In this document: one piece after another, positions 19,901-26,248 of the stretch
Layout: each line of letters opens with the position of its first letter
Position numbering within the stretch: the first letter of the stretch is position 1
Assembly (NCBI GenBank): GCA_021647765.1
Contig: JAKIUD010000047.1
Location: 1-26,248 of the forward strand
Origin: Desulfuromusa sp.
GTDB lineage: Bacteria; Desulfobacterota; Desulfuromonadia; Desulfuromonadales; Geopsychrobacteraceae
Reading direction: 5' to 3'
Length of the DNA stretch: 26,248 nucleotides
Translations under genes and position numbers: made by a program
The notes under the pieces: generated by a model
What the model was told of the DNA's origin: nothing
The model's database searches: none
The model's input: only the letters and a program-made list of their open reading frames with translations

Positions 19901-20769
19901 GATTTATCTCCTGTTCCAATCTTCAGTAGTACCTGATAGAACAGCCAACAGAACAACAGGGCAATCAGAAAATAGATGATTGAAAAAGCGGCTGCAGGAC
20001 CCAGATCAAACTGACCAACTGCCAGTTTGACAAGGTAAATCGACAAGAATGTTGTCGAGTTGCCGGGTCCACCACCGGTTAAAACAAAAGGTTCAGCATA
20101 GATCAGGAAACTGTCCATGAAGCGGAGCAGGACGGCAATCGTCAAGACTCCACGCAACTTAGGAAGCTGAATGTAACGAAAAATAGCCCAGCCTGAAGCA
20201 CCGTCGATGCGAGCGGCCTGGAAATAGGCTTCCTGAATAGCCTGCAAACCGGCATAGGCCAACAACACCACCAACGGTGTCCAGTGCCAGACCTCCATCA
20301 TCATAACCGTTATCCAGGCATCTAATCCGGAGGCCGTATGGTCAAAGGGGATACCAAAACCGTTGATGGCCGCACCTAAAAGACCGATGTCCGGGCGCAT
20401 GAAGATAATCCAGATGGTGCCAATGACATTCCATGGAATCAGCAGTGGCAGTGCAACCAGAACCAAACTGAGTGATGCTCCCCAACCCTTTTTGGGCATC
20501 ATCAAAGCAATCAAGATGCCGAGAGGGATCTCGATTAACAAGACCAGAGAAGAAAACATCAACTGGCGCTTGAGTGCAGCGTGCAGTCGTGGATCGGTCA
20601 GTGCATCCTTGTACCATTCAAGGCCGACAAAAACGCGTTGATTGGGACCAAAGATATCCTGAAGTGAGTAATTGACCACAGTCATCAAGGGGATGATTGC
20701 GGAGATAGCCACGACCAGAAAGACTGGAATGACCATGAACCAGGCTTTGTTATCTTCCCATTTATTCAT
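19897..20769 (-). CDS. glpP: Glycerol ABC transporter permease (GlpP)
   Basis: 290-residue inner-membrane permease of the MalF/UgpA type: first helix about 12-32 (VIPVFLVVAISAIIPLMTVV), several more helices, and the EAA loop AGLQAIQEAYFQAARIDGASGWAIFRYIQLP (about 177-207). Overlaps glpT by 4 bases upstream and glpQ by 4 bases downstream. With GlpQ it forms the membrane channel. The partner ATPases are GlpS and GlpT. Confidence 0.92.
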   Translation of the reverse strand: MNKWEDNKAWFMVIPVFLVVAISAIIPLMTVVNYSLQDIFGPNQRVFVGLEWYKDALTDPRLHAALKRQLMFSSLVLLIEIPLGILIALMMPKKGWGASLSLVLVALPLLIPWNVIGTIWIIFMRPDIGLLGAAINGFGIPFDHTASGLDAWITVMMMEVWHWTPLVVLLAYAGLQAIQEAYFQAARIDGASGWAIFRYIQLPKLRGVLTIAVLLRFMDSFLIYAEPFVLTGGGPGNSTTFLSIYLVKLAVGQFDLGPAAAFSIIYFLIALLFCWLFYQVLLKIGTGDKS

Positions 20770-21881
20770 TCTGTCAGCTCCAGGGTGTCAGGCGATTTTT
20801 CCATGCCAGTTTCAACTAAGTCACCGTCAGCATAAATTCTGATCCACTCAGGTGGAAATTCCAAAAAGCCTTCGTCAAATGTTATCTCGCGATTTTCCTC
20901 AACCTTCACTTTAAGGGTGTGGTCAGCTAAGTTAACCGTGACAATTTTGCTGGTTCCCATATCCTCAACTTCACTGATTGTCACAGGAAGGGTGTCATTT
21001 TCTTGTTTTTTACGCAATTTAAGAAATTCAGGACGGATACCCAACTCAAAGTCCCCTTTCAGGTTTTTACTGCTGGCACCGACGTGAATTTTTAAGTTTG
21101 CAATCCGAGCGTTGCCATTATCCATTTGACAAGGGATAAAATTCATACCAGGGCTGCCGATAAAGTAGCCGACAAAGGTATGTTGCGGAGACTCAAACAG
21201 CTCTTGAGGAGATCCGATCTGCAGAACCTGACCTTCGTTCATGACAACGACCTGGTCAGCAAAAGTCAGTGCTTCCAGTTGGTCGTGAGTGACATAAACC
21301 ATGGTCAGTTTAAACCGGGTATGAATCTGTTTGAGTTTGCGGCGGAGCATCAATTTAAGGTGCGGGTCAATAACGGTGAGCGGTTCGTCAAACAGAATTG
21401 CTGCAACATCACTTCTTACCAGCCCCCGCCCGAGGGAAATTTTTTGTTTAGCATCTGCACTCAGGTTTGCAGCACGTTTATGCAGGACATTATCCAGTTC
21501 CAGCATTTCGGAAACTTCTTTAACCCGTTCCTGAATCTCAGCAGCGGGGACGTTGCGGTTTCGTAATGGAAATGCCAGGTTGTCAAAAACCGTCATCGTG
21601 TCATAGATAACAGGAAACTGAAAAACCTGTGCAATATTACGTTCTTGAGGAAGTAGTGCACTGACATCTTTGCCATCAAAGAGCACCTTTCCTTCCGATG
21701 GCTTCACCAGCCCGGAAATAATATTCAATAAGGTTGTTTTGCCACACCCTGATGGCCCAAGCAGAGCATAAGCGTGACCATCTTCCCAGATATGATCCAT
21801 TTTGCGCAGGGCATAATCTGCATCGCTGCGAGGGTTGGCAATGTATGAATGGGCTATATTGTTGAGTTCTATACGAGCCAT
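20766..21881 (-). CDS. glpT: Glycerol ABC transporter ATPase with degenerate signature motif (GlpT)
   Basis: 371-residue ATPase of the MalK/UgpC type. Walker A GPSGCGKTT (42-50), Q-loop Q88, Walker B ILFDEP (D165, E166) and switch histidine H199 (VTHDQLEAL) are intact, but the ABC signature is LSADAKQK (140-147) instead of LSGGQ. The C-terminal TOBE-like domain begins near 240 (GSPGMNFIPCQ). Paired with GlpS, only the composite site using this Walker A and the GlpS LSGGQ should be fully functional. Operon position: between glpS (11 bases upstream) and glpP (overlapping). Confidence 0.94.
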   Translation of the reverse strand: MARIELNNIAHSYIANPRSDADYALRKMDHIWEDGHAYALLGPSGCGKTTLLNIISGLVKPSEGKVLFDGKDVSALLPQERNIAQVFQFPVIYDTMTVFDNLAFPLRNRNVPAAEIQERVKEVSEMLELDNVLHKRAANLSADAKQKISLGRGLVRSDVAAILFDEPLTVIDPHLKLMLRRKLKQIHTRFKLTMVYVTHDQLEALTFADQVVVMNEGQVLQIGSPQELFESPQHTFVGYFIGSPGMNFIPCQMDNGNARIANLKIHVGASSKNLKGDFELGIRPEFLKLRKKQENDTLPVTISEVEDMGTSKIVTVNLADHTLKVKVEENREITFDEGFLEFPPEWIRIYADGDLVETGMEKSPDTLELTE

Positions 21882-21892
21882 TATTACTACCT

Positions 21893-22987
21893 TTAAGTCA
21901 GTTCTGCTGAATCATGTTCTGGAGATACAACCCGATGACCGTCAAGATCAAAAACATAGAGTTGGGTCGGATCTATGTAAGCGTAAATCTGTTTCCCCAT
22001 TTGGTAGGCGTGGATTCCTTGCTGCTGGACGGTCCAGTTATGACCATTATGGATGATGTGGATATAGGTTTCTGAGCCACTGATCTCAGCTAGATCAATA
22101 GTTGTTTGAAACTCAATATCCTCAGGCGATGTTCGCTGTAGATGAAGATGGTTGGGACGCATGCCAAATTGATAGCTGCCAGGGGCTAACTCTTGCAGAT
22201 GGTGTTGCAGGGGAGCTGGTTTTGTGTCCCCTAACCGGAGCGTGCCAGAATCAATGCGACCGTTCACAAAGTTCATGGCTGGATCGCTGAATGCTTGAGC
22301 GATTCTGGTTGATTGGGGGGACTGATAGACATCGATCGTTGAGCCAAATTGTTCCAAATGTCCTTCGTAGAGAACTGCCGTATTGCCACCCAGCGTCAGT
22401 GCTTCAAGGGGTTCAGTGGTCGCATAGACGACAATCGATTGGCGGCGTTTGAAAATATCTCGCATTTCAATGCGCAATTCTTCACGGAGTTTGTAATCAA
22501 GGTTAACCAGCGGCTCGTCAAGGAGTAAAAGTTCCGTATCTTTTACCAGTGCCCGGGCAATAGCCGTCCGCTGCTGTTGTCCTCCTGAAAGTTCATTTGG
22601 GAATCGATCAAGGAGAGCATCAATACGCAGAACTTCAGCAACTTCTCGTACCCTGTGGTCGATCTCTTTTTCGGCAACTTTGGCCAAGCGTAAAGGGGAG
22701 GCAATATTCTTATAAACGGTCATTGATGGGTAATTGATAAATTGCTGATAGACCATCGCCACATCCCGTTTGCGTACCGAGATACCGGTTAGATCTTTGC
22801 CATTCATCAAAATTCGCCCCTTGGTTGGTCGGTCGAGCCCCGCCATCAGCCGCATGAGACTGGTTTTTCCGGACAGAGTGTGTCCCAGTAGAATATTAAA
22901 AGTCCCTGGCTCAAACTGCAGTGAAATGTCTTGAATATGACAATCCTTTCCGACCAGTTTTGTGACGTTTTCAATGACCATTGCCAT
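21893..22987 (-). CDS. glpS: Glycerol ABC transporter ATPase with altered switch residue (GlpS)
   Basis: 364-residue ATPase. Walker A reads GHTLSGKT (35-42), Q81 is the Q-loop, the signature LSGGQ (133-137) is canonical, and Walker B is LLLLDEP (D157, E158). The switch histidine is replaced: YATTEPLEAL has T191 where H is expected. The C-terminal TOBE-like domain (about 230-364) would regulate or contact the permease. It is the first transporter gene after glpR and the complement of GlpT, whose signature is the degenerate one. Confidence 0.94.
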   Translation of the reverse strand: MAMVIENVTKLVGKDCHIQDISLQFEPGTFNILLGHTLSGKTSLMRLMAGLDRPTKGRILMNGKDLTGISVRKRDVAMVYQQFINYPSMTVYKNIASPLRLAKVAEKEIDHRVREVAEVLRIDALLDRFPNELSGGQQQRTAIARALVKDTELLLLDEPLVNLDYKLREELRIEMRDIFKRRQSIVVYATTEPLEALTLGGNTAVLYEGHLEQFGSTIDVYQSPQSTRIAQAFSDPAMNFVNGRIDSGTLRLGDTKPAPLQHHLQELAPGSYQFGMRPNHLHLQRTSPEDIEFQTTIDLAEISGSETYIHIIHNGHNWTVQQQGIHAYQMGKQIYAYIDPTQLYVFDLDGHRVVSPEHDSAELT

Positions 22988-23003
22988 GAAGCAATTTCCT
23001 TGT

Positions 23004-23798
23004 CTAGATAGCCTCCGTTGGGTAGGCTATTTTGAGACTGTCAGCCTCCGCTGTAAATAAGGAGACCTTTGTTTCAGCCAGAATCTCCGCGATATGTGCA
23101 GGTGGTGGTTGATCAGTAAACAGAGCATCGACCTGAGTTATGTTGCCAAGACGAACCATCGCGCAGCGCTCAAATTTACTGTGATCAGCTGCCAGAAAAA
23201 TTTGTCGAGAGTTTTCGATAATCGCTTGAGCGACTCGAACTTCGTGGTAATCAAAATCTAGTAGAGTGCCATCAATATCAATACTGGAGATGCCAATGAT
23301 GCCAAAATCGACCTTGAATTGACGGATAAAATCAATAGTTGCTTCACCCGTGATGCCACCATCACGTTGTCGAACAACGCCACCAGCCATAATGATTTCA
23401 AAGCTGGGGTTGCTGCGTAGAATGGCAGCCACATTTAAGTTGTTGGTGATAATTCTCAGCCCGTTATGATCTTGCAGGGCTTTGGCGATCTCTTCAGTGG
23501 TGGTGCCAATATTGATAAAGATGGAGGCTTTATCCGGAATGTGAGCCGCGGTCATTTTAGCGATGCGTTGTTTTTCTTCCAGATGCATGACTTGTCGGGT
23601 TGCGTACTCAACATTTTCGACGCTTGATGAGAGCCCGGCTCCACCATGATAGCGGGTCAGCAGTTCTTGCTCGCAGAGAGAATTGATATCACGGCGAATT
23701 GTTTGTGAGGTTACGGCAAAATTTTGCGCCAGAGTTTCAATGGACACAAAGCCCTGATGTTGAACAAGAGAGAGAATTTCCTGTTGTCGCTGATTCAT
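23004..23798 (-). CDS. glpR: DeoR-family glycerol regulator (GlpR)
   Basis: 264-residue repressor type protein: DeoR helix-turn-helix at about 1-55 (RQQEILSLVQHQGFVSIETLAQNFAVTSQTIRRDINSLCEQELL) and the DeoRC sensor domain with FINIGTTTEEIAKAL (92-107), NNLNVAAIL, MAGGVVRQRDGGITG and DFGIIGISSID. In E. coli GlpR the inducer is glycerol 3-phosphate; likely but untested here. It heads the minus-strand glp operon, 16 bases before glpS, and diverges from glpK, so it probably controls both directions. Ribosome binding site is weak. Confidence 0.92.
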   Translation of the reverse strand: MNQRQQEILSLVQHQGFVSIETLAQNFAVTSQTIRRDINSLCEQELLTRYHGGAGLSSSVENVEYATRQVMHLEEKQRIAKMTAAHIPDKASIFINIGTTTEEIAKALQDHNGLRIITNNLNVAAILRSNPSFEIIMAGGVVRQRDGGITGEATIDFIRQFKVDFGIIGISSIDIDGTLLDFDYHEVRVAQAIIENSRQIFLAADHSKFERCAMVRLGNITQVDALFTDQPPPAHIAEILAETKVSLFTAEADSLKIAYPTEAI

Positions 23799-23854
23799 TT
23801 TTGACCCATTTTACGAGTATAACAGTTGTCATTCGCTGTACGTCTAATGGTATT

Positions 23855-23882
23855 CTTATAGCAGATTTTATTGGATTCGCAA
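23855..23882 (-). promoter_or_regulatory. Probable promoter of the glpRSTPQUVD operon
   Basis: On the minus strand TTGCGA (23882-23877) and TATAAG (23860-23855) are 16 bases apart with TGC before the -10 (extended -10 type). The start would be about 50 bases ahead of the glpR ATG. ATTCGC motifs at 23831-23836 and 23875-23880, 44 bases apart, could be regulator half-sites. Confidence 0.5.
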
Positions 23883-23924
23883 GTTATATTTGATAATTAT
23901 TTTCACTTTTAAACATTCTGTCGC

Positions 23925-23955
23925 TTGACAATTTTCATTTTTGTTGGATTATGAA
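23925..23955 (+). promoter_or_regulatory. Probable glpK promoter
   Basis: A perfect -35 TTGACA (23925-23930) faces TTATGA (23949-23954, 18-base gap) or TATGAA (19-base gap). AGGAGG at 23985-23990 and the ATG at 23996 follow. The region between this and the divergent promoter is AT-rich and likely holds the GlpR operator. Confidence 0.55.
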
Positions 23956-23995
23956 TAGATAGGCAGCTGAATCAAGATCGTAAAAGGAGGCGTTG

Positions 23996-25483
23996 ATGAA
24001 CGACCGTCATATTCTTGCTATTGATCAGGGAACAACCAGTTCGCGAGCCATGATTTTTTCTGCTGCGGGGGATTGTGTTGCCGTTGCTCAAGAGGAATTT
24101 CGGCAGCTTTTTCCACACGATGGCTGGGTTGAGCACGACCCAGAAGAAATCTGGCAGTCGGTTCTCAGCGTTTGTCGACAGGTTCTGCAACAGGCAAAAG
24201 AAGCATCCATCAACGTGGCCGGGATTGGTATCACCAACCAAAGGGAAACTACTGTCGTTTGGGATCGGAAAAGTGGAAAAACACTCTATAATGCCATCGT
24301 CTGGCAGGACCGACGTACAGCAGATTTTTGTACCGAATTAAAATTGGCAGGGAATGAAGAGCAAGTTTCTGTATTGACCGGCTTATTGCTTGATCCTTAT
24401 TTCTCAGCGACTAAAATAAGCTGGATTCTTGATCATGTTGCTGGCGCTCGGGTTAAAGCAGAGGCTGGTGACCTCGCTTTTGGTACCATCGACAGCTTTC
24501 TCCTCTGGCGGCTGACGGGTGGACAATCACACGCTACCGATGCCACCAATGCATCACGAACGCTACTGTTTAATATCCATACACAACAGTGGGATGATTC
24601 TCTCCTTGAGCTATTTCAGATCCCCTCTTCTTTATTGCCGGAAGTGAAAGATTGCAGTGCTGATTTCGGTATGACAGCTCCCGATCTGTTCGCCAACTCT
24701 TATCCAATTGCCGGGATCGCTGGAGATCAGCAGGCAGCGGCGATTGGTCAAGCCTGTCTGGAGCCAGGAATGATTAAAAGCACCTATGGAACCGGTTGTT
24801 TTGTCCTGCTGAATACCGGGACTAAAGCGTATCGCTCAAAAAATCGTTTATTGACGACAGTTGCTTACAGAATTGATGGGCAAACCAGCTATGCTATCGA
24901 AGGTTCGATCTTTGTTGCGGGTGCCGCTATTCAGTGGATTCGAGATGGGATCAAGTTGATCGAATCTACCAGTGAAGTCGAAGGGTTGGCGCAGGGGCTG
25001 GATTCCAATCGGGGTGTCTATATGGTTCCTGCTTTTACTGGGCTGGGGGCTCCCTATTGGGATCCCCGCGCACGTGGGGCAATTTTTGGGCTGACCCGTG
25101 ATACTGGAATTGCTGAAATTGTTCGAGCGACTCTGGAGTCAGTTGGTTATCAGACCTCTGATCTGATGCAGGCGATGCAAGGTGATAGTGATGCTGAATT
25201 GCAGGCTTTACGAGTTGACGGCGGGATGGTAGTCAATAATTGGTTTTTGCAGTTTCTGGCAGATTTACTCAACCTGCCAGTTGAGCGTCCCCGGGTTACG
25301 GAAACTACAGCTTTAGGTGCTGCCTACCTGGCGGGAGTACAGCTGGGGATCTATAAATCCCTTGCAGATATCTCTGGTCACTGGCAGCGTGATGCTTTGT
25401 TTACTCCAAGTTTAAACCAGAAAGACCGAAATGAATTGTTGCTCGGTTGGAAAAAAGCCGTATCCAGAGTTTTGGAAGATTAG
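23996..25483 (+). CDS. glpK: Glycerol kinase (GlpK)
   Basis: Phosphorylates glycerol to sn-glycerol 3-phosphate using ATP, trapping it in the cell. 495 residues of the FGGY family: LAIDQGTTSSRAMIF (7-21), GWVEHDPEEIW, GIGITNQRETTVVWD with the substrate arginine/glutamate pair, WQDRRTADFC, GTIDSFLLWRLTGG, IAGDQQAAAIGQ with the catalytic aspartate, STYGTGCF, and LRVDGGMVVNNWFLQFLADLL. I start at ATG 23996 (AGGAGG 5 bases ahead) not the TTG at 23993. Length is normal. It stands alone in the plus direction, divergent from glpR. Confidence 0.96.
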   Translation: MNDRHILAIDQGTTSSRAMIFSAAGDCVAVAQEEFRQLFPHDGWVEHDPEEIWQSVLSVCRQVLQQAKEASINVAGIGITNQRETTVVWDRKSGKTLYNAIVWQDRRTADFCTELKLAGNEEQVSVLTGLLLDPYFSATKISWILDHVAGARVKAEAGDLAFGTIDSFLLWRLTGGQSHATDATNASRTLLFNIHTQQWDDSLLELFQIPSSLLPEVKDCSADFGMTAPDLFANSYPIAGIAGDQQAAAIGQACLEPGMIKSTYGTGCFVLLNTGTKAYRSKNRLLTTVAYRIDGQTSYAIEGSIFVAGAAIQWIRDGIKLIESTSEVEGLAQGLDSNRGVYMVPAFTGLGAPYWDPRARGAIFGLTRDTGIAEIVRATLESVGYQTSDLMQAMQGDSDAELQALRVDGGMVVNNWFLQFLADLLNLPVERPRVTETTALGAAYLAGVQLGIYKSLADISGHWQRDALFTPSLNQKDRNELLLGWKKAVSRVLED

Positions 25484-25618
25484 TCCCTTGTGCCCTCTAG
25501 ACAGTCGTTAAATGACGCTGGGAAATTGCGATAGTTCAAAGTATCCAGAGTCCCGAGAAGAGAGAAGAAAATATGCTGATGTTACAATAAGTTCTACTGC
25601 TAATTACCGTGAATAGCT
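25484..25618. other. Non-coding gap after glpK
   Basis: I see no gene, strong terminator or named element here. An 11-base string GTATCCAGAGT at 25541 repeats one at the end of glpK (25460), which looks like coincidence. Confidence 0.4.
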
Positions 25619-25694
25619 CAGATGGGGCTGGGGGTAGTTCCGAGTTGACTCCGTCGTCCCGCCCAAAAAAAGCTTAAACTAGCGCCATTTGGAA
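25619..25694 (+). repeat. Palindromic repeat family, copy E (degenerate right end)
   Basis: GATGGGGCTGGGGGTAGTTCC, GAGTTGACT and the intact terminus CTTAAACTAGCGCCATTTGG match the right half of copies B and C, with the GGGACAG blocks eroded. It lies just past the methylase remnant. Confidence 0.6.
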
Positions 25695-25727
25695 GGCTCC
25701 CTATTCTTTATAAAAACAATAAAACTA

Positions 25728-26138
25728 CTACGCCCCGCTTTTTTCATTCTCTGCCCTAAAATCCCCAGCAATCTCCCGGAATTGCTCCAATGCCGCCTCT
25801 AAATCTTCGACAATTTCTGCCGCCAGTACTCCCGGTTCCGGCAGATTGTCAGAATCTTCGAGTGAATCATCTTTGATCCAGAAGATATCAAGGCTGGCTT
25901 TATCGCGAGCAATCAGATCTTCATAGTCGTAACAGCGCCAGCGACCAGTTAGATTTTCAGCGTTCCAAGACGCGGTGCGTTGATTGCGACTGCCAGGATT
26001 ATAGAGTTGAACGAATTCATCTAAATCGCTACGCTTAAGTGGATTAGTTTTCAGGGTAAAATGTTTGTTGGTTCGCAGATCATAAATCCACAGCTTTTTT
26101 GTCCAGGGTATTTCGCTGGCAGGTGTAAGTTTCCACAA
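25728..26138 (-). pseudogene. C-terminal remnant of a type I restriction-modification DNA methylase (HsdM)
   Basis: The 136-residue frame corresponds to the C-terminus of HsdM/N-6 adenine methylases: PWTKKLWIYDLRTNKHFTLK, NPLKRSDLDEFVQLYNPGSR, ENLTGRWRCYDYEDLIARDKASLDIFWIKDDSLEDSDNLPEP and a helical EIVEDLEAALEQFREIA end. The similarity begins near 26126 (TPASE...); upstream the reading frame becomes unrelated and is closed by a stop at 26172-26174, so the catalytic NPPF/SAM-binding part is missing. The only start is a TTG at 26138. A truncated leftover is the simplest reading; no hsdS or hsdR is present on its downstream side. Confidence 0.7.
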
Positions 26139-26193
26139 TAAACGGCACCGAAGTCTGTGGATATTTTCAGTTTAATTTGACCTGTCGGAGGAA

Positions 26194-26206
26194 ATTGTCA
26201 GACAAT
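26194..26206. repeat. 13-bp perfect palindrome at the right edge
   Basis: ATTGTC-A-GACAAT is perfectly symmetric and sits immediately before an ATG at 26207. It could be a regulator site overlapping the start of the next gene or a chance palindrome. Confidence 0.35.
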
Positions 26207-26248
26207 ATGAGTCTTTTGTGGAAGGCTCTTTTTTTTACCCTGTCGATG
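26207..26248 (+). CDS. Possible start of a membrane or exported protein (partial)
   Basis: An open frame MSLLWKALFFTLSM runs off the right edge and looks like a signal or membrane segment. GGAGG at 26187-26191 is 15 bases ahead, too far for an ideal ribosome binding site. Support is weak. Confidence 0.25.
   Translation, partial: MSLLWKALFFTLSM

Noticed and set aside
25460..25551. 11-base direct repeat GTATCCAGAGT
   Set aside because: Short, imperfect context and one copy inside glpK; likely coincidence.
25614..25625. TAGCTCAGATGG string resembling the D-arm of a tRNA
   Set aside because: No acceptor stem, anticodon arm or T-arm can be assembled around it; it belongs to the edge of repeat copy E.

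Overview
The window looks like a chromosomal segment of an anaerobic deltaproteobacterium of the Desulfuromonadales type (Geobacter/Pelobacter/Desulfuromonas relatives). This is an inference from an octaheme cytochrome c, hisA-hisF with a separate hisE, a stand-alone cob(I)yrinate adenosyltransferase, and intergenic palindromes built around GGGACTGTCCCC. No ribosomal or other marker gene is present to prove it.

Left part, about 1-4834: an integron that can be read base by base. The integrase gene (3398-4834, +) has the IntI-specific insertion and an unusual extra N-terminal domain. To its left, a cassette array points the opposite way (minus strand), as in classical integrons. I find an attI-like core at 3283-3289 and three attC sites (2541-2645, 1583-1706, and a weaker one at 50-153). 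The cores pair as expected for circularised cassettes: attI GTTAGAA matches TTCTAAC of the first attC, and GTTATGT of the first attC matches ACATAAC of the second. In the two good attC sites the extra unpaired base lies in the arm expected for leftward cassettes. Cassette 1 (2547-3288) carries a helix-turn-helix gene in reverse orientation behind seven phased 10-bp repeats. Cassette 2 (1589-2546) carries a small membrane protein plus a DUF4160/DUF2442 pair. Cassette 3 (56-1588) carries an AT-rich B12-binding-type radical SAM gene whose ribosome binding site is formed by the attC core itself.

Middle, 4835-15206: hisA, hisF and hisE for histidine synthesis, then a small unknown gene, an octaheme hydroxylamine-oxidoreductase-like cytochrome, and two tandem paralogous zinc-ribbon membrane proteins. 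Next come two tandem paralogous tiny membrane proteins behind a near-perfect sigma-54 promoter with an upstream palindrome. A DUF4139 (MuiA-like) protein diverges from a lipoprotein M48 metalloprotease with TPR-like repeats, and a cobO-like gene follows. Five full or partial copies of a palindromic repeat family (A 6531-6720, B 7640-7826, C 11202-11304, D 14511-14674, E 25619-25694) occupy intergenic gaps.

Right part, 15231-25483: a complete glycerol utilisation locus. On the minus strand the order is glpR-glpS-glpT-glpP-glpQ-glpU-glpV-glpD (DeoR regulator, two ATPases, two permeases, DUF2160 protein, binding protein, glycerol-3-phosphate dehydrogenase). glpK is divergent on the plus strand. 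Glycerol is imported by the ABC system, phosphorylated by GlpK and oxidised by GlpD. The two ATPases have complementary degenerate motifs, predicting one working ATP site. The right edge holds the C-terminal remnant of a type I restriction-modification methylase.
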